A stretch of DNA of 40,022 nucleotides from SVTX01 sp051867975 (lineage in GTDB: Bacteria; Bacillota; Clostridia; Oscillospirales; CAG-272). Below the pieces are notes generated by a model. It saw only the letters and a list, made by a program, of their open reading frames with translations, was not told the DNA's origin and ran no database searches. Below, piece by piece: positions 1-6,979 of the stretch. Every line of letters starts with the position of its first letter. Positions within the stretch are counted from its first letter, which is position 1. The DNA lies in NCBI GenBank assembly GCA_051867975.1, contig JBJDZM010000073.1, forward strand, positions 1 through 40,022, written 5' to 3'. A program made the translations under genes and the position numbers.

Positions 1-20
1 GTAAATTCAGCATTCTATAG

Positions 21-234
21 GGCAAGTGCTGTACTCGCGGTGCCACCTATATTTTGTCTCAAATTTAGCCTCAAGCAAGGCTGTATCGATTGACGCACGA
101 TATCACGTCGCACCTACTAAAGCAAATGCTTTTTCAGATTGAAGCTCAAAAAGTGTTATTCATGCACCTTCGCCACACGGCTTCCACCGTCCCGTGCTCG
201 CTATTGGCGAATAAGTGCATTACTTCTCTTTTTT
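21..234 (-). promoter_or_regulatory. T-box leader RNA for a gene beyond the left edge
   Basis: On the minus strand, positions 49-36 read TAGGTGGCACCGCG, the T-box sequence that pairs with the CCA end of uncharged tRNA. Upstream lies a plausible stem I: atgcac/gtgcat and ttcgcc/ggcgaa stems, a distal ggtggaagcc loop, and a specifier-side strand gaataaca. Reading the specifier as AAC (157-155) followed by A would indicate tRNA-Asn. The hairpins AGCCT-TGCTTG-AGGCT and GACG/CGTC further down could be stems II/III. The controlled gene lies left of position 1; an asparagine-related gene such as an asparaginyl-tRNA synthetase is inferred. The terminator half is cut by the window edge. The T-box is well supported; the specifier is tentative. 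Confidence 0.85.
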
Positions 235-254
235 CAAACGCTTTTAAAATTTAA

Positions 255-2006
255 TCATTCAACATCCTGCAAAGCATCGTAGCCTTCTTCTCCGGTACGA
301 ACCTTTACAACATTCTCAACATCGTAAACGAATATCTTACCGTCGCCGATATGTCCCGTATAAAGAACCTTCTTGGCAGTTTCAATAACTTCACGAACGG
401 GAACCTTGCTGACTACAATATCTACCTGTACTTTAGGGAGCAGATTTGCCTCAACCTGAACTCCGCGGTAGTATTCGGGCTTGCCCTTCTGTGCGCCGCA
501 ACCAAGCACGTGCGAAACGGTCATACCGGTAATGCCGATACCCATCATTGCATTCTTGAGAGATTCAAGTCTTGCTTCCTTACAAATAATTTCGACCTTG
601 GTAAACTTAGGTGTTCCTTCATCAAACGAGGGAACCTTCTTAACCGGAACAGCCTCTGCCACGGGAGCATCACCCGTTACTGCAACTGCATCCTCATAAC
701 CGTAATCAAGGCTTTCAACTGCAGGAAGGAAGTCTGCGTATGCGCTGGGAAGACCGTGCTCCGTGCTGTCAAGACCTTTGATCTCTTCTTCGGGAGAAAC
801 ACGGAGACCGATAGTTTTCTTAATTACAAGGAATGTAAGAGCCATGACTACTCCGGTCCATGCAAGGATAGCTACGATTCCGAGTGTCTGAACACCGAGA
901 AGTCTTGCGTCACCTGTGTAGAAAAGACCTTTGAGTCCTGCGGGAGCTGCGGGGTTTGCAAGAAGACCTACCGCAATAGTACCCCAAACACCGTTTACAA
1001 GGTGAACACCAACTGCACCGACAGGGTCGTCTATATGTAATTTAAGGTCAAGAAGCTCAACTGCAACTACTACGAGGATACCCGAAACGATACCTACAAC
1101 AGTCGAACCGATAGCGTCAAGCGCATCACATCCTGCAGTGATACCTACAAGACCTGCCAATGATGCATTGAGACACATTGATACATCGGGCTTGCCGTTC
1201 TTTATCCAAGTGAAGACCATCGTTACACACGTTGCAACTGCGGGGGCAATAGTTGTTGTGAGGAAGATGGATGCGAGGGATGTTCCGTCCCATGCTGCCG
1301 CGCCGTTAAATCCGTACCAACCGAACCAGAGTATAAAGCATCCAAGCGCTCCGAGTGTTACGGAGTGACCGGGAATCGCATTTACCTTCTTAACTTTTCC
1401 CGACTTATCCTTGATGTACTTGCCAAGACGGGGACCGACCATGATAGCACCGATAAGAGCAGTAATACCGCCGACAGAGTGAATTGCCGCAGAGCCTGCG
1501 AAATCATGGAATCCGAGCTGAGCAAGCCAACCCTGAGAGTTCCATACCCAACCTGCCTCGATGGGATATACAAAGAGAGAGATAACTGCAGAGTAAATAC
1601 AGTAAGAAATAAATTTCGTTCTCTCTGCCATAGCACCCGAAACTATCGTAGCCGCGGTAGCACAGAACACGAGGTTAAATACAAAGCTTGAGGCATTTTT
1701 CTCGATGAATCCGCCGAAATCCGTAAAGATATTTAGATTCGGAACACCGATAACTCCCAAAACGTAATCCTCAGCCATCATCAAGCTGAAGCCCAGCAAA
1801 ACAAATACTACGGTACCGATACAGAAATCCATCAGGTTTTTCATGATGATATTTCCTGCGTTCTTAGCTCGTGTAAAGCCTGTTTCTACCATTGCAAAGC
1901 CTGCCTGCATAAAGAATACAAGCGCCGCGCCAATCAAAAACCAAACGCCGAATACTTCGGAAGTAACCGCTTCCTTCACCAATTCCATGATACTTGTTGC
2001 ATCCAT
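255..2006 (-). CDS. amtB: Ammonium channel fused to a C-terminal PII (GlnK-type) signalling domain
   Basis: 583 aa. Residues about 1-400 form an Amt channel with about eleven membrane helices. Signatures seen are VETGFTRAKNAGNI, the first pore-histidine region DFAGSAAIHSVGG, and the second DDPVGAVGVHLVNG. After a Pro/Ala-rich cytoplasmic linker (about 400-466), residues 467-583 form a complete PII domain: a T-loop with the EYYRG motif (Tyr513 at the usual modified position) and the TGHIGDGKIFV nucleotide-binding segment. PII proteins normally plug Amt pores from the cytoplasm when nitrogen is plentiful; here gate and channel are one polypeptide. The start has AAGGAG 5 nt upstream. It lies 34 nt after glnN with no terminator between, so it is probably the last gene of a gdhA-glnN-amtB operon. 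Confidence 0.95.
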   Translation of the reverse strand: MDATSIMELVKEAVTSEVFGVWFLIGAALVFFMQAGFAMVETGFTRAKNAGNIIMKNLMDFCIGTVVFVLLGFSLMMAEDYVLGVIGVPNLNIFTDFGGFIEKNASSFVFNLVFCATAATIVSGAMAERTKFISYCIYSAVISLFVYPIEAGWVWNSQGWLAQLGFHDFAGSAAIHSVGGITALIGAIMVGPRLGKYIKDKSGKVKKVNAIPGHSVTLGALGCFILWFGWYGFNGAAAWDGTSLASIFLTTTIAPAVATCVTMVFTWIKNGKPDVSMCLNASLAGLVGITAGCDALDAIGSTVVGIVSGILVVVAVELLDLKLHIDDPVGAVGVHLVNGVWGTIAVGLLANPAAPAGLKGLFYTGDARLLGVQTLGIVAILAWTGVVMALTFLVIKKTIGLRVSPEEEIKGLDSTEHGLPSAYADFLPAVESLDYGYEDAVAVTGDAPVAEAVPVKKVPSFDEGTPKFTKVEIICKEARLESLKNAMMGIGITGMTVSHVLGCGAQKGKPEYYRGVQVEANLLPKVQVDIVVSKVPVREVIETAKKVLYTGHIGDGKIFVYDVENVVKVRTGEEGYDALQDVE

Positions 2007-2040
2007 GTTAAATCATCTCCTTAAAAGTAAAATATTTTTA

Positions 2041-4137
2041 TTATCTGACTCCGAAAAGCAGGTCTCCGTATGTCGGGAAAGGCCAATACTTTTCAGCAGT
2101 TGCCGTCTCTGCTTCGTCGCAAGCGACACGCAGCTCACCCATAGCAGGAAGAAGCAGGTCACGAACCAATACCGATTCTTCTCCGATTTCTTCTGCAGAT
2201 TTGATTTTTACGAGTGCTCCTTCAAGAGCCTCGGTCGCCTCGGCAATCTTATCGCAAAGAATAGAAAGCTTCTTTACGGTTCCCTTTTCATATCCGCATG
2301 CAATATCGGTTCCGAGGGCAAGCTTCTTACCAACCGTTTCCGCCAGATCACTTGCATATTCACTGACGGCGGGAAGAATTTGCTTCTTCGCCATATCTAC
2401 CATCGTGTTTGCTTCGATTATAACGGTCTTGCAGTAGTTTTCAAGGGTAATTTCATAACGAGACTTCAACTCCGCCTCGGTGAATACCTTGTGAGCGGTA
2501 AGCATATCCATGTTCTTCTTATCCAACAGATGCGGAACTGCATCTGCCGTTGTTCGATAGTTGCAAAGACCTCTCTTCTCGGTTGCTTCTTTTATCCAAG
2601 AATCGTCATATCCGTTGCCGTTGAAAATAATCCGCTTGTGATCCTTGATGGTTTTCTTGATCATGTCGTGAAGTGCGCTTTCAAAATCTGCGGCACCCTC
2701 AAGGCGGTCTGCGTAGATCTTCAAGGACTCGGCAACAGCCGCATTGAGCATGATGTTTGCGCATGCGATACTGTTCGACGATCCGAGCATACGGAATTCA
2801 AACTTATTTCCCGTAAATGCAAAGGGAGAAGTACGGTTACGGTCTGTTGTATCTCTGTTGAACTTTGGAAGAACGTCACTGCCGAGCCTCATCGTGGTCT
2901 TAGCCGCACCCTGATAAGGTGTATCGTTTTCGATAGCTTCAAGAACTGCGTTCAACTCGTCGCCAAGGAAAATGGAAACTACCGCAGGAGGTGCTTCGTT
3001 TGCGCCGAGACGGTGGTCATTTCCTGCTGTTGCAACCGAAATTCTGAGAAGGTCCTGATAATCGTCAACCGCCTTTATAACTGCACACAGGAACAAAAGG
3101 AATTGTGCGTTCTCATAGGGCGTCTCACCCGGAGAAAGAAGGTTTTGTCCTGCGTCGGTCGCGATTGACCAGTTGTTATGCTTACCTGAGCCGTTAACTC
3201 CTGCAAAGGGCTTTTCATGAAGCAAGCATACAAGACCGTGTCTTGACGCAACCTTCTGCATTATTTCCATGGTGATTTGGTTATGGTCGGTCGCGATATT
3301 TGTCGTAGTGTATATGGGAGCCAGCTCATGCTGTGCGGGAGCGACCTCGTTATGCTCTGTTTTTGCAAGAATACCGAGCTTCCAAAGCTCCTCGTTCAGA
3401 TCTTCCATGTAAGCGGCAACGCGAGGCTTGATAACACCGAAATAATGGTCATCCATCTCCTGTCCCTTCGGAGGTTTTGCACCGAAAAGAGTGCGTCCCG
3501 TATAAATGAGATCTTTTCTCTTATTATACATTTCTCTGTCAATAAGGAAGTATTCCTGCTCGGGACCTACGCTGCTTGTAACACGCTTTACCGTATCGTT
3601 TCCGAAAAGTCTCAGAATACGGAGTGCTTGCACGTTGAGAGCCTCCATAGAACGAAGCAAGGGGGTCTTCTTGTCAAGTGCTTCTCCGCCATAGGAGCAG
3701 AATGCGGTAGGAATACAAAGTGTCTTGCCTTTAATAAATGCATACGACGTGGGGTCCCATGCGGTGTATCCTCTCGCTTCAAACGTCGCTCTGAGTCCGC
3801 CCGAGGGGAACGATGATGCATCGGGTTCGCCTTTTATAAGTTCCTTACCGGAAAATTCCATGATCACGCCGCCGTCGGGAGCAGGAGTAATAAAACTGTC
3901 GTGCTTTTCCGCGGTTACACCCGTAAGTGGCTGGAACCAGTGTGTATAGTGAGTAGCACCGCGCTCTACTGCCCAATCCTTCATAGCAGCCGCGACTGCG
4001 TTTGCTACGGTCAAATCGAGTTCTTTTCCTTCGTCGATGGTCTTTTTGAGCGAAGCGTATACCTTGGAGTCAAGGCTTGCCTTCATAACTCTGTCATCGA
4101 AAACCATGCTTCCAAATTGTTCTTTTACTGTTGCCAT
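2041..4137 (-). CDS. glnN: Glutamine synthetase type III (GSIII)
   Basis: 698 aa, the size expected for GSIII (about 700 aa) and far longer than GSI. It makes glutamine from glutamate, ammonia and ATP. Family motifs are visible: PTAFCSYGGEALDKKTPLLR in the N-terminal part, GPEQEYFLID with an active-site Glu, LHEKPFAGVNGSGKHNNWS (ATP/ammonia site), GNDHRLGANEAPPAVVS, and FAFTGNKFEFR. An AAGGAG site lies 8 nt before the ATG. It sits downstream of gdhA across a hairpin-bearing spacer (4138-4234) and just upstream of the Amt-PII gene. This is one of two glutamine synthetases in the locus; GSIII enzymes of gut Bacteroides and Clostridia typically respond to nitrogen supply. Identification is secure. 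Confidence 0.97.
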   Translation of the reverse strand: MATVKEQFGSMVFDDRVMKASLDSKVYASLKKTIDEGKELDLTVANAVAAAMKDWAVERGATHYTHWFQPLTGVTAEKHDSFITPAPDGGVIMEFSGKELIKGEPDASSFPSGGLRATFEARGYTAWDPTSYAFIKGKTLCIPTAFCSYGGEALDKKTPLLRSMEALNVQALRILRLFGNDTVKRVTSSVGPEQEYFLIDREMYNKRKDLIYTGRTLFGAKPPKGQEMDDHYFGVIKPRVAAYMEDLNEELWKLGILAKTEHNEVAPAQHELAPIYTTTNIATDHNQITMEIMQKVASRHGLVCLLHEKPFAGVNGSGKHNNWSIATDAGQNLLSPGETPYENAQFLLFLCAVIKAVDDYQDLLRISVATAGNDHRLGANEAPPAVVSIFLGDELNAVLEAIENDTPYQGAAKTTMRLGSDVLPKFNRDTTDRNRTSPFAFTGNKFEFRMLGSSNSIACANIMLNAAVAESLKIYADRLEGAADFESALHDMIKKTIKDHKRIIFNGNGYDDSWIKEATEKRGLCNYRTTADAVPHLLDKKNMDMLTAHKVFTEAELKSRYEITLENYCKTVIIEANTMVDMAKKQILPAVSEYASDLAETVGKKLALGTDIACGYEKGTVKKLSILCDKIAEATEALEGALVKIKSAEEIGEESVLVRDLLLPAMGELRVACDEAETATAEKYWPFPTYGDLLFGVR

Positions 4138-4177
4138 AATATATATCTCCTTTATAAGATGTCCTTAAAATAAGGTA

Positions 4178-4220
4178 GGCGTCTCTCTTGCTTTTTCACA
4201 AGAAAGACGCCATTGCCTTT
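4178..4220 (-). promoter_or_regulatory. Mutually exclusive hairpins between gdhA and glnN (candidate ANTAR-controlled attenuator)
   Basis: On the minus strand the spacer can fold in two ways. The first is AAAGGC-AATGGC-GTCTTT (4220-4203), a 6-bp stem with one G-U pair and a hexaloop with A at 1 and G at 4. The second is a longer stem, arms 4211-4199 and 4190-4178, 13 bp with one mismatch and an 8-nt loop. The two share bases 4203-4211, so only one can form. The longer stem is followed by taccttatttt, a poor U tract, so termination would be partial. The small hairpin matches those at the 5' ends of the gdhA and glutamate synthase leaders. It may alternatively be a plain gdhA terminator. Confidence 0.6.
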
Positions 4221-4234
4221 TATTAACTTTTGAT

Positions 4235-5569
4235 TTATACGATTCCCTGAGCATTCATCGCGTTAACGACCTTTTCAAAGCCTGCGATGTTTGCACCTAC
4301 AACGTAGTTGCCCTCAAAGCCGTACTTCTTTGATGCGTTGTCAATATTGTGATAGATATTTACCATAATATTCTTAAGCTTTGCATCAACTTCTTCGAAC
4401 GTCCAGCTCATACGCTCGCTGTTCTGAGACATTTCGAGTGCCGAGGTTGCGACACCGCCTGCGTTTGCCGCTTTACCGGGAACGAAGTAAACTCCGTTCT
4501 CCTGTAAATACTTTGTTGCATCCTCTGTCGTAGGCATATTTGCTCCTTCGCAAACCGCCATAACACCGTTTGCAACCAAAGCCTTTGCATCGTCAAGGTC
4601 AAGCTCGTTCTGAGTTGCACAAGGAAGCGCGACATCGCACTTAACAGTCCAAACTCCCTTGCCGTCGTGGTACTCGGAATTAGGTCTGTAATTCTTGTAC
4701 TCGGTAAGTCTTGCTCTCTTGACTTCCTTTATCTCCTTAAGAGCCGCAACATCGATACCGTCGGGATCGTAGACCCAGCCGTTGGAGTCAGAACACGTGA
4801 GAACCTTAGCTCCCATCTGCTCTGCCTTCTGTATCGCGTATATCGCGACGTTTCCGGCACCCGAAACAACTACCGTCTTTCCATTCATGTCCGTGCCGTG
4901 GCACTTCAGCATTTCCTCGGTCAGATAAAGCAAGCCGTAGCCGGTAGCCTCGGTTCTTGCAAGAGAGCCTCCGTAAGAAATACCCTTACCTGTGAGAACT
5001 CCCTCAAAAAGACCTCTGATTCTCTTATACTGACCGTACATATACCCGATCTCACGCGCTCCGGTACCGATATCGCCTGCAGGTACGTCCGTATCTGCTC
5101 CTACGTATTTATAAAGCTCGGTCATAAAGGACTGACAGAACGCCATGACCTCTCTGTCCGATTTACCCTTGGGGTCGAAATCCGAGCCACCCTTGCCTCC
5201 GCCGATAGGAAGACCTGTAAGCGAGTTTTTGAACACCTGCTCAAATCCCAAGAATTTAATAATTCCGAGATTAACAGAAGGATGAAGTCTCAAACCGCCC
5301 TTGTAAGGACCAATTGCGCTGTTGAACTGTACGCGGTATCCTGTGTTTACGTGAACCTGTCCTTTATCGTCAACCCACGGTACGCGGAATTTGATTTGGC
5401 GCTCGGGATTGCAAAGGCGCTCAAGCAGCGCGTCGCGTCTGAACTGCTCCTCATTCTGCTCGACCACAACTCTGATCGATTCCAGAACCTCTCTGACTGC
5501 CTGATGAAATTCGGGTTCATTTGGGTTCTGCTTAATTACTTGTCCAATTACTTCGTCTACATATGACAT
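4235..5569 (-). CDS. gdhA: Glutamate dehydrogenase (NADP-type family)
   Basis: 444 aa, close to the 447 aa of E. coli GdhA and alignable throughout. It reductively aminates 2-oxoglutarate to glutamate. Diagnostic segments include FRVPWVDDKGQVHVNTGYRV, SSAIGPYKGG-type FNSAIGPYKGGLRLHPSVN, PIGGGKGGSDFDPKGKSDRE with the catalytic Lys, GADTDVPAGDIGTGAREIG, and the Rossmann motif VSGAGNVAIYA. The start chosen is MSYVDEV (5569), where AAGGATGG lies 9 nt upstream; an in-frame ATG at 5578 is possible but overlaps that site. It is the first gene of the leftward operon, preceded by a consensus promoter and a structured leader. Cofactor preference is inferred from family similarity only. Confidence 0.96.
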   Translation of the reverse strand: MSYVDEVIGQVIKQNPNEPEFHQAVREVLESIRVVVEQNEEQFRRDALLERLCNPERQIKFRVPWVDDKGQVHVNTGYRVQFNSAIGPYKGGLRLHPSVNLGIIKFLGFEQVFKNSLTGLPIGGGKGGSDFDPKGKSDREVMAFCQSFMTELYKYVGADTDVPAGDIGTGAREIGYMYGQYKRIRGLFEGVLTGKGISYGGSLARTEATGYGLLYLTEEMLKCHGTDMNGKTVVVSGAGNVAIYAIQKAEQMGAKVLTCSDSNGWVYDPDGIDVAALKEIKEVKRARLTEYKNYRPNSEYHDGKGVWTVKCDVALPCATQNELDLDDAKALVANGVMAVCEGANMPTTEDATKYLQENGVYFVPGKAANAGGVATSALEMSQNSERMSWTFEEVDAKLKNIMVNIYHNIDNASKKYGFEGNYVVGANIAGFEKVVNAMNAQGIV

Positions 5570-5578
5570 AAGTGACAT

Positions 5579-5664
5579 CCATCCTTCTAAGATATTTAAA
5601 GCATGAAAGGCAAAATTGACTCTGATAGGTGTGTCACCCTGCCAAAGACGCCTTTGCCTTAACA
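5579..5664 (-). promoter_or_regulatory. gdhA leader with an ANTAR-type hairpin and an RBS hairpin
   Basis: The transcript should begin near 5664. Its first structure is AAGGC-AAAGGC-GTCTT (5660-5645), a 5-bp stem with one G-U pair and a hexaloop with A1 and G4. The same 5' arm and loop (AAGGCAAA, 5660-5653) is also perfectly complementary to TTTGCCTT at 5614-5607, giving an alternative long-range fold. Further down, ATCTT-AGA-AGGAT (5593-5581) can pair over part of the ribosome site. No U-rich terminator is seen, so control might act on translation. This is inference from base pairing by eye. Confidence 0.55.
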
Positions 5665-5670
5665 CGCTGT

Positions 5671-5699
5671 ATTATACACCGCGAAAAACCATTTGTCAA
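5671..5699 (-). promoter_or_regulatory. gdhA promoter
   Basis: Minus strand TTGACA (5699-5694), a 17-nt spacer and TATAAT (5676-5671): a perfect sigma-A consensus. It is divergent from, and about 60 nt away from, the glutamate synthase promoter. Confidence 0.9.
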
Positions 5700-5759
5700 G
5701 GGGTTTTTGAAATTTTTTTTTAAAAACTTGCAAAATTTGATTTTTTTCTCGAAAACGCC

Positions 5760-5788
5760 TTGACAATCTGCAAGTTACATGCTATAAT
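5760..5788 (+). promoter_or_regulatory. Promoter of the glutamate synthase/glnA/ANTAR operon
   Basis: TTGACA (5760-5765), a 17-nt spacer and TATAAT (5783-5788), with an extended -10 (TGC before the box). Perfect consensus implies strong basal transcription, fitting control after initiation by the attenuator just downstream. Confidence 0.92.
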
Positions 5789-5796
5789 GCTTGCAT

Positions 5797-5862
5797 ATGA
5801 GCAAGGGCGTTCATAAGACACGGCGAGAGCCGTTTTGTCTGTGACCGCCCTTGTTTTTGTTT
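5797..5862 (+). promoter_or_regulatory. Leader attenuator of the glutamate synthase operon: ANTAR-type hairpin versus terminator
   Basis: Right at the expected RNA 5' end is ATGAGC-AAGGGC-GTTCAT (5797-5814), a 6-bp stem with one G-U pair and a hexaloop with A1 and G4. It competes with an intrinsic terminator: CAAGGGCG (5802-5809) pairs with CGCCCTTG (5846-5853), followed by tttttgttt. Inside the terminator sits another hairpin, ACGGC-GAGA-GCCGT (5820-5833) extended by agac/gtct. Binding of the first hairpin by the operon's own ANTAR protein would prevent termination. The second hairpin does not show the A1/G4 hexaloop expected of the second half of a classical ANTAR target. Confidence 0.72.
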
Positions 5863-5884
5863 AAGAAAGGCATTGGTTAATACT

Positions 5885-6979
5885 ATGTTAAAAGAAGGTC
5901 AGGTACGTATCCCCTCGGGATGTGCCATCGCAGCAGTTATCGCCAAGGACGGCGAGAGAATGTCAGGAAGACCGATCATTGAGGCAATGAAGCCCATGCA
6001 CGACCGCTCAAACGGTCTCGGCGGCGGCTTTGCCGCATACGGCATCTATCCTGAATACAAAGAATTATATGCTCTCCATTTCTTCTTTGATGAGCGCACT
6101 ACGAGAAAGAACTGTGAAGTGTTCTTAAAGGAAAGATTTGAGATCGTGAAATCGGAGATAATTCCAACGCGGAAGATTCCCGCCATTACGGATGAACCGA
6201 TTATATGGAGATATTTTGTCACTCCTCTGCGATCCGTACTTGACTCTATGCAGATCGACGAAAAAGAGTTTGTTGTCCGTACCGTTATGAAGATCAATAC
6301 CGAGATGCCCGGTGCATACGTATTCTCAAGCGGAAAGAACATGGGAACATTCAAGGCGGTCGGCTTTCCCGAGGATGTCGGTGAGTTTTACAGATTAGAT
6401 GAATATGAAGGATATTCGTGGACTGCACACGGCAGATATCCGACCAATACTCCCGGCTGGTGGGGCGGTGCCCATCCCTTCACTCTTCTTGATTACTCAA
6501 TAGTACATAACGGAGAGATATCCTCTTATGACGCAAACAGAAGATATATTGAAATGTTCGGATACAAATGCAATCTTCAGACCGACACCGAGGTCATAAC
6601 GTACATTTTTGATTATCTCGTCCGTGTTCAGGGACTCACGCTCGGGGAGGCGGCAAGTGTGGTCGCCGCGCCCTTCTGGAGTACTATTGCAAACAAGACC
6701 GACCTTGAAGATAAGGAAAAGCACACGTATCTACGCACGATCTTCCCGAGTCTGCTTGTCACAGGTCCCTTCTCTATCGTCTTAGGTTATAACGGAGGAC
6801 TTATGGCGCTCAACGACCGCTTGAAGCTTCGCTCAATGGTAGTCGGAGAGAAAGACAACAAGGTCTTTATTGCAAGCGAGGAGGCAGCCATTCGCGTAAT
6901 GGAGCCAAATGCTGAAAATATTTGGGCGCCTGCGGGCGGTGAGCCTGTTATTGTCAACGTAAAGGAGGGCTGTTTCTGA
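5885..6979 (+). CDS. Glutamate synthase glutaminase domain (class II glutamine amidotransferase)
   Basis: 364 aa. It hydrolyses glutamine and passes ammonia to the FMN synthase subunit encoded next. Seen: the nucleophile Cys13 in PSGCAIAAVI, GLGGGFAAYG, the substrate-binding HGRYPTNTPGWWGGAHPF, HNGEISSYDANRRY and the DTEV segment. Class II enzymes need an N-terminal Cys, so the first 12 residues may be removed; that is inference. This corresponds to only the first domain of bacterial GltB, as in archaeal-type split enzymes. The start is ATG 5885, where conserved sequence begins; GAAAGG lies 14 nt upstream, and an upstream in-frame TTG (5873) is too close to it. The stop overlaps the next ATG by 1 nt, so the genes are translationally coupled. 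Confidence 0.9.
   Translation: MLKEGQVRIPSGCAIAAVIAKDGERMSGRPIIEAMKPMHDRSNGLGGGFAAYGIYPEYKELYALHFFFDERTTRKNCEVFLKERFEIVKSEIIPTRKIPAITDEPIIWRYFVTPLRSVLDSMQIDEKEFVVRTVMKINTEMPGAYVFSSGKNMGTFKAVGFPEDVGEFYRLDEYEGYSWTAHGRYPTNTPGWWGGAHPFTLLDYSIVHNGEISSYDANRRYIEMFGYKCNLQTDTEVITYIFDYLVRVQGLTLGEAASVVAAPFWSTIANKTDLEDKEKHTYLRTIFPSLLVTGPFSIVLGYNGGLMALNDRLKLRSMVVGEKDNKVFIASEEAAIRVMEPNAENIWAPAGGEPVIVNVKEGCF

Noticed and set aside
1843..3168. 441-codon plus-strand open frame
   Set aside because: Antisense to the Amt-PII and GSIII genes, both strongly supported; no ribosome site and no recognisable domains.
5815..5840. Second ANTAR hairpin in the glutamate synthase leader
   Set aside because: The hairpin closes with a GAGA tetraloop; read as a hexaloop it begins with C, so the A1 requirement fails. 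Kept only as the terminator's inner stem.
5570..5862. Glutamine riboswitch (glnA or downstream-peptide motif) in the divergent leaders
   Set aside because: I could not match the conserved core of those classes; the A1/G4 hexaloop hairpin and the nearby ANTAR gene explain the leaders better.
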